Shown: piece by piece, positions 16,618 to 23,028 of the stretch
Numbering within the stretch: position 1 is the stretch's first letter
How the letters are laid out: the number at the start of each line of letters is the position of its first letter
Assembly: GCA_910584235.1 (NCBI GenBank)
Contig: CAJTZD010000022.1
Span: 1 to 59,588, forward strand
Source of the DNA: an uncultured Acetatifactor sp.
GTDB taxonomy: Bacteria; Bacillota; Clostridia; Lachnospirales; Lachnospiraceae
Length of the DNA stretch: 59,588 bases
Direction: 5' to 3'
Program-made: the position numbers and the translations under genes
The notes under the pieces: generated by a model
What the model was told of the DNA's origin: nothing
The model's database searches: none
The model's input: only the letters and a program-made list of their open reading frames with translations

Positions 16618-17613
16618 TTATGGGAGGAGAGCGTCCTTGAATCTTTCGGAGATCTCCCTCTGCCTGGCTTTGTCCTTGTCCTCCATCGAGTGCCGGTAGA
16701 TTCTTTTCATGACATGGTCCGTCTCCCATCCGCCCATGCGTATGATGTCAGCTTCTGGCACGTTCATGGCGCTCATCTTCGATGCGAAGTAATGCCGGAG
16801 CTTGTGGATGGAAAACTGCGGCATCCCTAGTGAGCGCTCTGTCCTTTTTAGATAATTCGTTATGCAGTTCGGGTATCCCTTATAAATATACCCCCTGGCC
16901 CTAATTTTGTCAGCTGTCTCCATTGGTATGACGACTTCCCTGGTGCTCGCGGTCGTCTTTGTGGATTTGATCACCCATTCCCTGTTTTCGTTCGGCACCA
17001 TGGCTTTATTGATATGCACTATGTCCCCATCAATGTCTTCCAGCTGCAGGGCGCATATCTCTGACCGCCGCAGGCCGTAACAGGCAAGCAGTATCGGAAT
17101 CTCGTACTCCGTATCCTTGGCATGTTCCAGGATCCTCCTGACATCTTCATCAGAGGGTATATATGGCTCTTTTTTCAGCTTTTGCGGAAGAGTGGTGGTA
17201 AGCTTCAGGTTTTGGGAAAAAACGCCCAGAACGGCTGATATGAGACTGTGGTGGTTGCGCACAGTCTTCGGGCCGCATTTCTTTGCAACCAGGTTGATTT
17301 CCTCCTGTACATCAAGGGCAGTGATGTCGCTGACCCGTTTATCCAGGAACTTCTCCGTGGTCTGCCGGATGATGGTATTATATCCCATTATGGTGCTTGG
17401 GGACAGCACATTTCTTTTGGATTCTATGTATCTTTCATAGGCCAACTTAAAAGTCATGACTTCGTGCTTTTGCTGCACTTTCTCCAATTCTTTGGCCATT
17501 GCTACCACGGCTTCTTTCTGCGTGGGCTTGCAGTCGAATATGACAGTGTACACCTGGCCCTTGTACGTCTTCCTGATCCGGTAAGAGCCGGACGGCAGCT
17601 TTTCGATTTTCAT
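16618..17613 (-). CDS. int: Tyrosine-recombinase phage integrase
   Basis: A 331-residue integrase that inserts and excises the prophage. An N-terminal arm-binding AP2-like region (SYRIRKTYKGQVYTV) and a core-binding SAM-like domain (FKLAYERYIESKRNVLSP) precede the catalytic domain. Catalytic residues are visible: Arg in YGLRRSEI near 182, a Lys in STKTT near 219, HKLRH (270-274), GGW...H (296-300) and Tyr306 in RIYRHS. The gene lies beside the attachment fragment, in the standard orientation. Confidence 0.95.
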   Translation of the reverse strand: MKIEKLPSGSYRIRKTYKGQVYTVIFDCKPTQKEAVVAMAKELEKVQQKHEVMTFKLAYERYIESKRNVLSPSTIMGYNTIIRQTTEKFLDKRVSDITALDVQEEINLVAKKCGPKTVRNHHSLISAVLGVFSQNLKLTTTLPQKLKKEPYIPSDEDVRRILEHAKDTEYEIPILLACYGLRRSEICALQLEDIDGDIVHINKAMVPNENREWVIKSTKTTASTREVVIPMETADKIRARGYIYKGYPNCITNYLKRTERSLGMPQFSIHKLRHYFASKMSAMNVPEADIIRMGGWETDHVMKRIYRHSMEDKDKARQREISERFKDALLP

Positions 17614-17723
17614 TGCATCACCCTCCTGAGTATGATATGATTTTTACAACAGAAGCCCCCACACCTCTCAATGATGTGTCCAATGGGGGCACATTTTAGG
17701 TACAAAAACAGCAGCCAGCGCAT
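17610..17723 (-). CDS. Possible small protein upstream of and overlapping int
   Basis: A 37-codon frame starting MRWLLFLYLKC ends in TGA that overlaps the integrase ATG by four bases (ATGA). A CxxxGH...CxxFCC pattern hints at a tiny membrane-anchored metal-binding peptide. There is no good ribosome binding site at this ATG, so it may be a translated leader, or not a gene. Confidence 0.25.
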   Translation of the reverse strand: MRWLLFLYLKCAPIGHIIERCGGFCCKNHIILRRVMQ

Positions 17724-17798
17724 TTTACGCTTGCAGGCTGCCCCCGGAGATGATACAATATTCTTGTGTGTTGGTATCCCTCCGGGGTATATCATTGG

Positions 17799-17832
17799 CC
17801 GTCCGGTGCTGGTAACACCGGGCGGTTTTTTT
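17799..17832 (+). terminator. Rho-independent terminator
   Basis: CCGTCCGGTG pairs with CACCGGGCGG (one wobble) and is followed by seven T residues. The 180-bp region to its left holds no clear plus-strand gene, so the RNA that ends here is unknown. Confidence 0.7.
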
Positions 17833-17843
17833 CGAAGTTTTTA

Positions 17844-17872
17844 TTGCAAATAGCTGAATTACAGTATATAAT
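17844..17872 (+). promoter_or_regulatory. Promoter of the antisense antitoxin RNA
   Basis: TTGCAA (17844) and TATAAT (17867) are exactly 17 bp apart on the plus strand. Transcription should begin near 17879 and run toward the 3' end of the small toxin gene. Confidence 0.75.
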
Positions 17873-17878
17873 ATGCTT

Positions 17879-17985
17879 AACGAGGAAGTCGGAGGGTGAG
17901 CGCACTTCACCCGACCCGGCGAAATATTAAGCTAAGAAATAGCCGTCTACTCTACCAAAGTCAGGACGGCTATTTCTTATTTTTC
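17879..17985 (+). ncRNA. Putative RatA-like antisense antitoxin RNA
   Basis: About 105 nt from a good promoter to a terminator. It contains a hairpin (GTC...GGGTGA paired with TCACCC...GAC, 17888-17916) and ends at a stem AATAGCCGTC/GACGGCTATT followed by TCTTATTTTT. Its last 16 bases cover the end of the toxin reading frame on the other strand, and the whole terminator hairpin is complementary to the toxin mRNA 3' end. This is the layout of type I pairs such as TxpA/RatA. Confidence 0.6.
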
Positions 17986-18053
17986 AGATTCAGAATTGCC
18001 ACAATCAGCAGCGCCACGGTCAAGATCACCATGAATTCCTCATATGTACTCAT
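17970..18053 (-). CDS. Small membrane type I toxin (holin-like toxin family)
   Basis: A 27-residue peptide, MSTYEEFMVILTV followed by a hydrophobic core ALLIVAIL and a lysine-rich tail (NLKNKK). This matches the short 'putative holin-like toxin' peptides related to TxpA/BsrG, which damage the cell membrane when overproduced. AGAAAGG lies nine bases before the third of three clustered ATGs, fixing the start. A possible -10 TATGAT lies at 18122-18127, with the 18-bp palindrome covering the -35 area. It likely keeps the prophage stable in the population. Confidence 0.75.
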   Translation of the reverse strand: MSTYEEFMVILTVALLIVAILNLKNKK

Positions 18054-18142
18054 AAGCATCATCCTTTCTGTAAGGCTCAGATCGGATGAAAAGCACGTCC
18101 CCCGGCTCCCCGGGTAAGCATATCATATTGTCATGGTGCGGG

Positions 18143-18160
18143 AGTTGCGACGTCGCAACT
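18143..18160. repeat. Copy 2 of the palindrome, 18 bp and perfect
   Basis: AGTTGCGACGTCGCAACT is a perfect palindrome. It covers the expected -35 position of the minus-strand small toxin promoter and lies just beyond the terminator of structured RNA 1. The same core occurs at 16400 and 32848. Confidence 0.75.
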
Positions 18161-18170
18161 GGCTCTGCAT

Positions 18171-18305
18171 ATAAAAGGGCGTAACCACTGGCTACACCCT
18201 TACGTTCATCAAATCACAAGATGGGCGGCGTATCCATCATCTCAGGTACTCTTGCGAGTGTGTCGGAGGCCTTTCCGACCTTTGCGATTTGATTAATAGT
18301 TATTT
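18171..18305 (-). ncRNA. Candidate structured RNA 1 with terminator
   Basis: On the minus strand, long arms (18280-18293 with 18208-18220) close a multi-branch structure. Inside are three hairpins: GTCGGA/TCCGAC (18262-18279), ACTC/GAGT around a GCAA tetraloop (18248-18259), and GATGG/CCATC (18220-18238). A terminator stem (18177-18199) that pairs fully only on the minus strand, using G-U pairs, is followed by TTTTAT. Conserved blocks are shared with RNA 2. The promoter is unclear (weak CATAAA near 18310). I do not recognise the class. Confidence 0.5.
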
Positions 18306-18349
18306 TATGTACCCTGGTTATAACTTATGAAACATGCTTATTATATAAT

Positions 18350-18484
18350 GAAAAGACCCCGCATCAATGCGAGGTCTTAAAGGATTGAATGAAATAGGTG
18401 GGGTGACAGTTCCCACATCTCCAACTTGGGCGACGGCTGCCCGTTCCGTCCTCTGCTTTCATTCATTATATCTTATGTCCTTAC
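18350..18484 (-). ncRNA. Candidate structured RNA 2 with terminator
   Basis: Transcribed on the minus strand from a good promoter (18491-18520). Closing stem GAATGAAA/TTTCATTC joins 18457-18464 and 18387-18394. Inside, GTGGG/CCCAC forms a hairpin, while GACGG (minus strand, 18450-18446) can pair with CCGTC (18436-18432) and the interleaved GGGC with GCCC, an H-type pseudoknot. A terminator stem follows (18353-18378, then TTTTC). Blocks GCAGAGGACGGAA and GAGATG align with RNA 1 at the same structural positions. Confidence 0.5.
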
Positions 18485-18490
18485 GACCTC

Positions 18491-18520
18491 ATTATACTAT
18501 ATTCTGCTTAGTTCTTTCAA
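18491..18520 (-). promoter_or_regulatory. Promoter of structured RNA 2
   Basis: On the minus strand TTGAAA (18520-18515) and TATAAT (18496-18491) are 18 bp apart. The start would fall near 18484. Confidence 0.65.
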
Positions 18521-18553
18521 TGTATCATTCGCTATGAAGTTTTTTGCTCGGTT

Positions 18554-18784
18554 TCAGATGCCCAGTTCTTTCATGGCCTCTTCGGAAGAGACAAACTCAT
18601 GACAATCTGGGTTGTTCTGAATTTGTTCAAGCATGGCAAGATCGATCTCGTCAGGTTCTTCTTCCGGAATGGCATCCCATTCCCGGTTCCGGAAAGTGAC
18701 CTGGATTATTTCCCAAAAGCGTGCAGCATCCTTTTCGTCCATTATGGTGACGGCTCCTATGATTCGTTCCTTTATATTAGACAT
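18554..18784 (-). CDS. Antitoxin-like partner of the RelE-type toxin
   Basis: A 76-residue acidic protein, MSNIKERIIGAVTIMDEKDAARFWEII at the start and FVSSEEAMKELGI at the end. Size, charge and position behind a RelE-like gene identify it as the likely antitoxin, although the family is not certain. GGAGGTG six bases before the ATG at 18784 sets the start. It lies 13 bp behind the toxin gene, so the order is toxin first. Confidence 0.65.
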   Translation of the reverse strand: MSNIKERIIGAVTIMDEKDAARFWEIIQVTFRNREWDAIPEEEPDEIDLAMLEQIQNNPDCHEFVSSEEAMKELGI

Positions 18785-18797
18785 ATAAGCACCTCCA

Positions 18798-19028
18798 TTA
18801 TTTATAAACCTGTCCACGGTTATCTATTTGCTCTATCATTAGTATGATTCCGTCATTACTGAAAATTACCCTAAAGTTTCCCACACGAAGACGATATCCA
18901 GAACGGCCCTGTAGCTTTACGACATCACCAGCTGGAAGATTATTGATCGCGTTAGTGATCCTAAGCTTAGTAGGTCGATCCTGTTTTTTCAGAAACTTAA
19001 GTGCTTCTTTGGAATACTGAATCTTCAA
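18798..19028 (-). CDS. RelE/ParE-family toxin
   Basis: A 76-residue toxin, probably a ribosome-dependent mRNA interferase. KIQYSKEALKFLKKQDRPTKLRI is the N-terminal helix pair and LQGRSGYRLRVGNFRVIFSNDG the typical RelE core with basic residues. I choose the TTG at 19028, nine bases after AAAGGTGG, because the reading frame upstream has no such site. The toxin is the first gene of the pair and is co-oriented with the repressor gene upstream, 53 bp away. Confidence 0.8.
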   Translation of the reverse strand: MKIQYSKEALKFLKKQDRPTKLRITNAINNLPAGDVVKLQGRSGYRLRVGNFRVIFSNDGIILMIEQIDNRGQVYK

Positions 19029-19081
19029 TGATATGTTCCACCTTTCCCTGATTTTTATTAAAACGCCGAAGCGGTTTAACC

Positions 19082-19699
19082 TCAAAATTTTCTTCTCAAC
19101 TCTACTACTTTACCGATAATCCTCACTGGCTTTTCAAGGATTTCCTGGTTAGAGAATTCCAAAGGCTCATATGTAGGGTTATTGGCAATCAGTTCAATAC
19201 CACCTTTATATTTTCTGAGCCGCTTGCAAGTAGCGTCTGTTCCATTAACGGTAGCGATGACAATTTCGCCATTTTCGGCATCATCCTGTTGGCGAACGAT
19301 AACCACATCACCATCACAGATATTCGGTATCATACTGTCGCCTTTGATTTTAAGTCCGAAAAAGTCTCCGGTGCGGGCCATTTCGTCGGTAATCTCTTCG
19401 GTGTCGATGACCTCTTCTATGGCCTCGATAGGGATACCGGCGGCCACACGGCCCAGGACGTTGATGATGGCTCCCTTTTTCTTGACGGATGGCTCATTAT
19501 CCCATCCTACCAATTCCCGAGAGGTCGTCCCAAGGGCTTTAGCAAACAATTCTATTTTGGACTGTTGTAAGTCTACCTGGCCTTTTTCGATTTTTGTGAT
19601 AGAAGAGCGGTCAGTATATCCTGTTAATTTTGCCAGAGCATCTTGTGATAGGCCTTTTTCTTCGCGTAGTTTTTTTATGTTTTGGTATAATTTTAACAT
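19082..19699 (-). CDS. CI/LexA-type phage repressor (HTH + S24 peptidase)
   Basis: A 205-residue repressor of lytic growth. The N-terminal XRE helix-turn-helix reads LREEKGLSQDALAKLTGYTDRSSITKIEKG. The C-terminal S24 peptidase has Ser122 (GDSMIPN) and Lys159 (ATCKRL), with a likely self-cleavage site Ala87-Gly88 in VAAGIPIE. Cleavage promoted by RecA after DNA damage would induce the prophage. It is transcribed leftward from a promoter that faces the Cro-like gene. Confidence 0.93.
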   Translation of the reverse strand: MLKLYQNIKKLREEKGLSQDALAKLTGYTDRSSITKIEKGQVDLQQSKIELFAKALGTTSRELVGWDNEPSVKKKGAIINVLGRVAAGIPIEAIEEVIDTEEITDEMARTGDFFGLKIKGDSMIPNICDGDVVIVRQQDDAENGEIVIATVNGTDATCKRLRKYKGGIELIANNPTYEPLEFSNQEILEKPVRIIGKVVELRRKF

Positions 19700-19723
19700 T
19701 TTATCCCGCCTTTCCTTTGCTTT

Positions 19724-19802
19724 ATAATAACATGACTGTGAAAAAAAATCAACAAATCAGATAAAAATAGTTGACATAAATTCACAACAGTGATATAGTG
19801 AA
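19724..19802. promoter_or_regulatory. Divergent lysogeny control region
   Basis: Leftward promoter: TTGATT (19752-19747) and TATTAT (19729-19724), 17 bp spacer. Rightward promoter: TTGACA (19771) and TATAGT (19794), 17 bp spacer. GTGAA/TTCAC half-sites recur at about 19738, 19781 and 19798, with ATTCAC...GTGAAT an inverted repeat over the rightward -10. These are the likely repressor operators. Confidence 0.7.
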
Positions 19803-19827
19803 TTTAAATCAGCAAAGGAGGTATGAA

Positions 19828-20040
19828 ATGACAGATGTAAAGGCGTTAAAAAAGTGCATTGAGGATTCTGGCATGACTGTTGTCGCTATCGCAGAAAAGT
19901 CGGGAATATTGCGGGAAACGTTGTATAATCGCTTGAAAACAGGGGATTTTAAACTTTCGGAGATTTGTGCGTTGTCCACTGTATTAAGACTTGATAGAGA
20001 TGATAGAGACAGAATTTTTTTTGCAACAAATAGTGAATAA
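19828..20040 (+). CDS. Cro-like helix-turn-helix protein
   Basis: A 70-residue DNA-binding protein. VVAIAEKSGILRETLYNRLKTGDFKLSEI is a clear helix-turn-helix. It is the first rightward gene opposite the repressor, the position of Cro or an early regulator. AAAGGAGG eight bases before the ATG at 19828 gives the start. Confidence 0.85.
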   Translation: MTDVKALKKCIEDSGMTVVAIAEKSGILRETLYNRLKTGDFKLSEICALSTVLRLDRDDRDRIFFATNSE

Positions 20041-20070
20041 AAATCAGCAAACGAAAGGAGGTGAAATAAG

Positions 20071-20268
20071 CTGAAATTATCAGAAATCGGCTTGTGTAGA
20101 ATAGAACAACAAGCAGACAAAACGAAAAATGTCAATCTGATGTTTTTAGTTCAGATACTAAAAGAGTTAAGGGAAGTCAGGGCATTACTGGAAATACATC
20201 AGAAGCCCGGTAACTGCGGCGATGACAGCTCCAGTGGCACTGATGACAGTGAAGATAAGCATGGCTAA
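20071..20268 (+). CDS. Small early protein, possible CTG start
   Basis: A 65-codon frame reading KLSEIGLCRIEQQADK and later LVQILKELREVRALLEI, ending in an acidic Ser/Asp-rich tail. AAAGGAGGTG stands seven bases before CTG at 20071, the same spacing used by neighbouring ATG genes, so a CTG start is inferred. The next ATG lies well inside the frame. The last 84 bases overlap the convergent minus-strand membrane gene. Function unknown. Confidence 0.5.
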   Translation: MKLSEIGLCRIEQQADKTKNVNLMFLVQILKELREVRALLEIHQKPGNCGDDSSSGTDDSEDKHG

Positions 20269-20379
20269 ATTGTAAGGTTTCTGCTTTTGCTTCTGCTCTT
20301 CCAGATATTGGATGACCTTATCCGAATCATCTATACACGCATCTAATATCGCTTTGTGTAAGTTTTCATTTAAATCCAT
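20185..20379 (-). CDS. Small single-span membrane protein
   Basis: A 64-residue protein: a charged N-terminal helix (DLNENLHKAILDACIDDSDKVIQYLEE) and a C-terminal span (LAMLIFTVISATGAVIAAVTG). GAGAGGA precedes the ATG. It is expressed leftward from its own promoter (20411-20439), against the early operon. Such prophage membrane proteins often act in superinfection exclusion, but nothing here proves it. Confidence 0.6.
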   Translation of the reverse strand: MDLNENLHKAILDACIDDSDKVIQYLEEQKQKQKPYNLAMLIFTVISATGAVIAAVTGLLMYFQ

Positions 20380-20409
20380 GGCGGTGTTCCTCTCTTTATT
20401 TGATAAATG

Positions 20410-20445
20410 GATTATACCAAAGGCGGGAAGATGGTGCAAGGAAAA
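20410..20445 (-). promoter_or_regulatory. Duplicated minus-strand promoter, copy A
   Basis: TTGCAC (20439-20434) and TATAAT (20416-20411) with a 17-bp spacer. The 36 bp from 20410 to 20445 differ by one base from 21571-21606. Confidence 0.75.
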
Positions 20446-20472
20446 CATATCAAACAAAAGGAGGTGAGGAAG

Positions 20473-20592
20473 ATGTGGCAATGGCTACAAGAAAATCACC
20501 CCATAGCTTATGAGGTGATTTGGTGTGTCGTGGCAGCGATGGGAATAGTCTCAATCGTGATCAGCATCATATGTATTGCAGGCAGAGGCTGA
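20473..20592 (+). CDS. Small membrane protein
   Basis: A 39-residue peptide, MWQWLQENHPIAYEVIWCVV then a hydrophobic stretch to ICIAGRG. AAAGGAGGTG is six bases before the ATG, a strong site. It has one membrane span and no recognised family. Its end overlaps the convergent gene on the minus strand by 26 bp. Confidence 0.6.
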   Translation: MWQWLQENHPIAYEVIWCVVAAMGIVSIVISIICIAGRG

Positions 20593-20920
20593 CGATGCTC
20601 AGAACGAATGCCGCGATGGCAATCAGAAGGGTGACCCATGCACGGAACTCGGTATGTTTGAAATTTTTCCGTTCTTTAAGGGCTTGGGAGATGGCGGCAA
20701 TTCCTTTGTAAGTGATTTCCAAGGGAGTATCAAAGGAGATTAAATCTCTTTCAAGGGGCTCTATCTCTACGCTTTTCCTGATATATCCCAGAGACATTAG
20801 GTAGTGTACGGGATCCGATAACGAAAAGGGGTCTGCATTTAAGATTGCGCCCAGCTGAGTCAGGTTAAGGGTATGTCGTTCTTTAAAGAGCGTGAGCAGA
20901 GATAATGTTGTGTCATCCAT
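20567..20920 (-). CDS. Winged-helix-like protein with C-terminal membrane span
   Basis: A 117-residue protein. The first part (LSLLTLFKERHTLNLTQLGAI, then HYLMSLGYIRK) resembles a winged-helix domain and the end (RAWVTLLIAIAAFVLSIVSL) is a membrane span. AAAGGA ten bases upstream favours the ATG at 20920 over earlier ones. Its own promoter is at 20973-21001. It may be a membrane-tethered regulator or an exclusion factor; unknown. Confidence 0.55.
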   Translation of the reverse strand: MDDTTLSLLTLFKERHTLNLTQLGAILNADPFSLSDPVHYLMSLGYIRKSVEIEPLERDLISFDTPLEITYKGIAAISQALKERKNFKHTEFRAWVTLLIAIAAFVLSIVSLCLQYI

Positions 20921-20972
20921 AACAGTAAAGTCCTTTCTTGCGTACTCGGCCATGGCAGTGGCCTGTACCACC

Positions 20973-21001
20973 AGTATAAGGGAGATGGGGCGAAATAGCA
21001 A
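20973..21001 (-). promoter_or_regulatory. Minus-strand promoter, copy C
   Basis: TTGCTA (21001-20996) and TATACT (20978-20973), 17-bp spacer, with a CCCATCTCCC spacer similar to the CATCTTCCC of copies A and B. Confidence 0.6.
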
Positions 21002-21037
21002 GACGAACATGTGGGCAGGAGTCGATATAGGAGGGAG

Positions 21038-21259
21038 GTGAGGGAAACGCAAAAGAGAGTGTATGTTTCTGAAAGAATAATTAATATTGCCCAGCTGGAA
21101 AATCTGCTTCGTGAGGAACAGATGCTGATTGGTCAAATGAAAAAAGAGGTGTCGGTTTCAGAACACTTTCAAACGCTATTGAATCAACTGGAACAGGTCA
21201 ACAAAAAGGCAGTTAAATTTGAGTTCTGTATCGAAAGGAGGAAAACGCGGAGTCAGTAA
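21038..21259 (+). CDS. Small coiled-coil early protein
   Basis: About 70 residues, reading RETQKRVYVSERIINIAQLENLL then EEQMLIGQMKKEVSVSEHF, mostly helical. The start is uncertain: GTG at 21038 is embedded in the GGAGGTG site itself, whereas ACG at 21047 has the six-base spacing seen in neighbours. Function unknown. It overlaps the end of the convergent minus-strand gene by seven bases. Confidence 0.5.
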   Translation: MRETQKRVYVSERIINIAQLENLLREEQMLIGQMKKEVSVSEHFQTLLNQLEQVNKKAVKFEFCIERRKTRSQ

Positions 21260-21522
21260 CCTTGCTTCCGCAAGTCTATAATACGGTCAAATTCATCGGA
21301 ATATTTACATGAAGAATTAGGGCATCTTAAATATTTTTCGTTCTCAGTTTGCTCATATATAGGCTTATGGCTATTCTCTGTAATTGAGCAGACGGCGCTT
21401 TTGAACTTTGCTTCATAAGGATTTTGGGTGCTATCTGAAAGCTGGTATTTTCCAGTCAGCCATACGTTCATTTTTAGGTAAGGGCAGAAAAAAGATTTTG
21501 TTATTGTCGTGTAATAAGCCAT
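21253..21522 (-). CDS. Cys-containing small protein of unknown function
   Basis: An 89-residue protein with SFFCPYLKMNVWLTGKYQL at the start and YLRCPNSSCKYSDEFDRIIDLRKQGY at the end. The cysteines (one CP near the start, C in SAVCSITE, CPNSSC at the end) could bind zinc. AGGAGAAAG precedes the ATG. It is driven by promoter copy B and faces the early operon. No family recognised. Confidence 0.55.
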   Translation of the reverse strand: MAYYTTITKSFFCPYLKMNVWLTGKYQLSDSTQNPYEAKFKSAVCSITENSHKPIYEQTENEKYLRCPNSSCKYSDEFDRIIDLRKQGY

Positions 21523-21570
21523 ATGTTTCTTTCTCCTAAATATTTTTCGATGTAGCAGTGCTGATAAGGA

Positions 21571-21606
21571 GATTATATCAAAGGCGGGAAGATGGTGCAA
21601 GGAAAA
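21571..21606 (-). promoter_or_regulatory. Duplicated minus-strand promoter, copy B
   Basis: TTGCAC (21600-21595) and TATAAT (21577-21572) with a 17-bp spacer. Nearly identical to copy A over 36 bp. Confidence 0.75.
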
Positions 21607-21646
21607 GCGGAATAACCGAAAAATGTTCCCGTTAAGGAGGTGAGAG

Positions 21647-21844
21647 ATGGAGATAGAAAAACACATCCGGGAAAAGGAGCGCCTAAACCAGGCATTGGAT
21701 GGAAAACTCACAACAGCACAAAACGAACTGGAGGAGCTTTTCAAAAAATACAGACTGGATGTAATGCCTGGTTTGGCACATGATTTCAGCAGTTTTGTTA
21801 TTGAGGAATTATACCTCAAACGCTTCAGTCTGCCAAAGTGCTGA
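21647..21844 (+). CDS. Small coiled-coil early protein
   Basis: A 65-residue protein, MEIEKHIREKERLNQALDGK then an amphipathic helix ending in KYRLDV. AAGGAGGTG is four bases before the ATG. No family recognised. It precedes a helix-turn-helix protein in the same direction. Confidence 0.55.
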   Translation: MEIEKHIREKERLNQALDGKLTTAQNELEELFKKYRLDVMPGLAHDFSSFVIEELYLKRFSLPKC

Positions 21845-21873
21845 CAGTGATTGCAGGAAAGGAGGTGGTAAGT

Positions 21874-22158
21874 ATGCCAAGGGTGGCGCTAAGCGCGGAA
21901 CAAAAGAGGGAGTACAAACTTCGGGACTTCAAGGGGTGGGTCATCATGCAGATGAAACTTACCGGGAAGACCCAGGCAGAGGTCGGGAGGGCTCTGGGGA
22001 TATCACAGGGGACAGTCTCGACCATGCTTAAAATTCCGGACAGGAAGAAGCCGGATGGGAGGTCGAAGCCGGATCCATTCAGTTACGGACAGGTGCTCAC
22101 GTTATGTGAACTCTTCGGGGTAGACGGAGAGGAAAGGCAGAGGCTCCTGACATTATAG
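21874..22158 (+). CDS. Helix-turn-helix phage protein
   Basis: A 94-residue DNA-binding protein. LTGKTQAEVGRALGISQGTVSTML is a typical XRE-like helix-turn-helix, and the C-terminus ends LCELFGVDGEERQRLLTL. AAAGGAGGTG six bases before the ATG at 21874 fixes the start. It may regulate early genes. Confidence 0.75.
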   Translation: MPRVALSAEQKREYKLRDFKGWVIMQMKLTGKTQAEVGRALGISQGTVSTMLKIPDRKKPDGRSKPDPFSYGQVLTLCELFGVDGEERQRLLTL

Positions 22159-22179
22159 GAGCCGGAAAGGAGGAGAGGA

Positions 22180-22842
22180 ATGGAGAAAGGGGCACAGATG
22201 AAAGCATTCGAAAGTGAATCAAAATTTGACAAGGCCTATGAGAAGTTCCTGGCGGATCTGCCACAGGCGGGCGGCGTGATCAGGAACAGGCACGCAAGGA
22301 TGGAGGACAGCTTCAGGAGCTACCTTGACGCATTTGAGAAATGGGTATTCCGGCATGCGTACGAGGCCGGATATGCCGCAGCGTTGGCAGGGGTAGCCGA
22401 TGGGCAGGGCTGCCAGGGTAGGGAAGAGACGGCTATCGAGCAGCTGAGGCGCGAGGCGCTGTATGCGCAGCGGTCTTACTCGGAGGAGCTGCTGCACAAG
22501 ATCTATGGAGGGGCGGTGATGGCAAAGAAACTTGGGGCGATCACGGAAGAGGAGTTCATGGAGATAAACGAGATGACCATCCGCTTCATGAGAAATGACC
22601 AGGAGTACATCCGGCGCAAGAACGGGGAGTCCTTACATGGCGCGGATGAGAACCCGGTAAAAGAATACCGTGTGAAGTTCTGGCGCAGTGACGAGGACGG
22701 CAGGGAGGACTACATAGAGTTCGACCGCGAGGAACAGGCAATGATCTTTTATAATAGCCTGGACGGAAAAGCGGAAGTCCAGAAGTACATCGGGGAGCGC
22801 CACGAGTACGAGGCGGTGGTGTACCCGGAATTTGAAGTTTAG
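22180..22842 (+). CDS. Early phage protein of unknown function
   Basis: A 220-residue, mainly helical protein. RMEDSFRSYLDAFEKWVFRHAYEAGYAAAL resembles the C-terminal part of the small frameshifted gene at 44228-44480, so both may be of one family. The C-terminal third (YRVKFWRSDEDGREDYIEF...) looks like a separate small alpha/beta domain. AAAGGAGGAGAGG precedes the ATG. Confidence 0.6.
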   Translation: MEKGAQMKAFESESKFDKAYEKFLADLPQAGGVIRNRHARMEDSFRSYLDAFEKWVFRHAYEAGYAAALAGVADGQGCQGREETAIEQLRREALYAQRSYSEELLHKIYGGAVMAKKLGAITEEEFMEINEMTIRFMRNDQEYIRRKNGESLHGADENPVKEYRVKFWRSDEDGREDYIEFDREEQAMIFYNSLDGKAEVQKYIGERHEYEAVVYPEFEV

Positions 22843-22854
22843 GAGGGAGGCGTC

Positions 22855-23028
22855 TTGACACACAGGATATTCAATGCAAGCAACGTGTTCGGGACAATCG
22901 CATTTCTGGCGATCATCGCGATTCCCGGAGCCGTGGAGGAAGAGATGTACATGACGGCTGCAGCGCTGACAGCAGCCTGCGCGATATGTATATACCTGTC
23001 CATCAGGGAGGACGGCAAAAAAAGATAG
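22855..23028 (+). CDS. Small two-span membrane protein (TTG start)
   Basis: A 57-residue protein beginning THRIFNASNVFGTIAFLAI and ending YLSIREDGKKR. Two hydrophobic segments are separated by an acidic turn (VEEEMY). AGGAGGG and suitable spacing support TTG at 22855. Phage early operons in Clostridia often carry such peptides; role unknown. Confidence 0.6.
   Translation: MTHRIFNASNVFGTIAFLAIIAIPGAVEEEMYMTAAALTAACAICIYLSIREDGKKR

Noticed and set aside
18171..18484. A known ribozyme or riboswitch such as hammerhead, HDV, twister or c-di-GMP
   Set aside because: The required core sequences (for example CUGAUGA with GAAA) are not found in either RNA.
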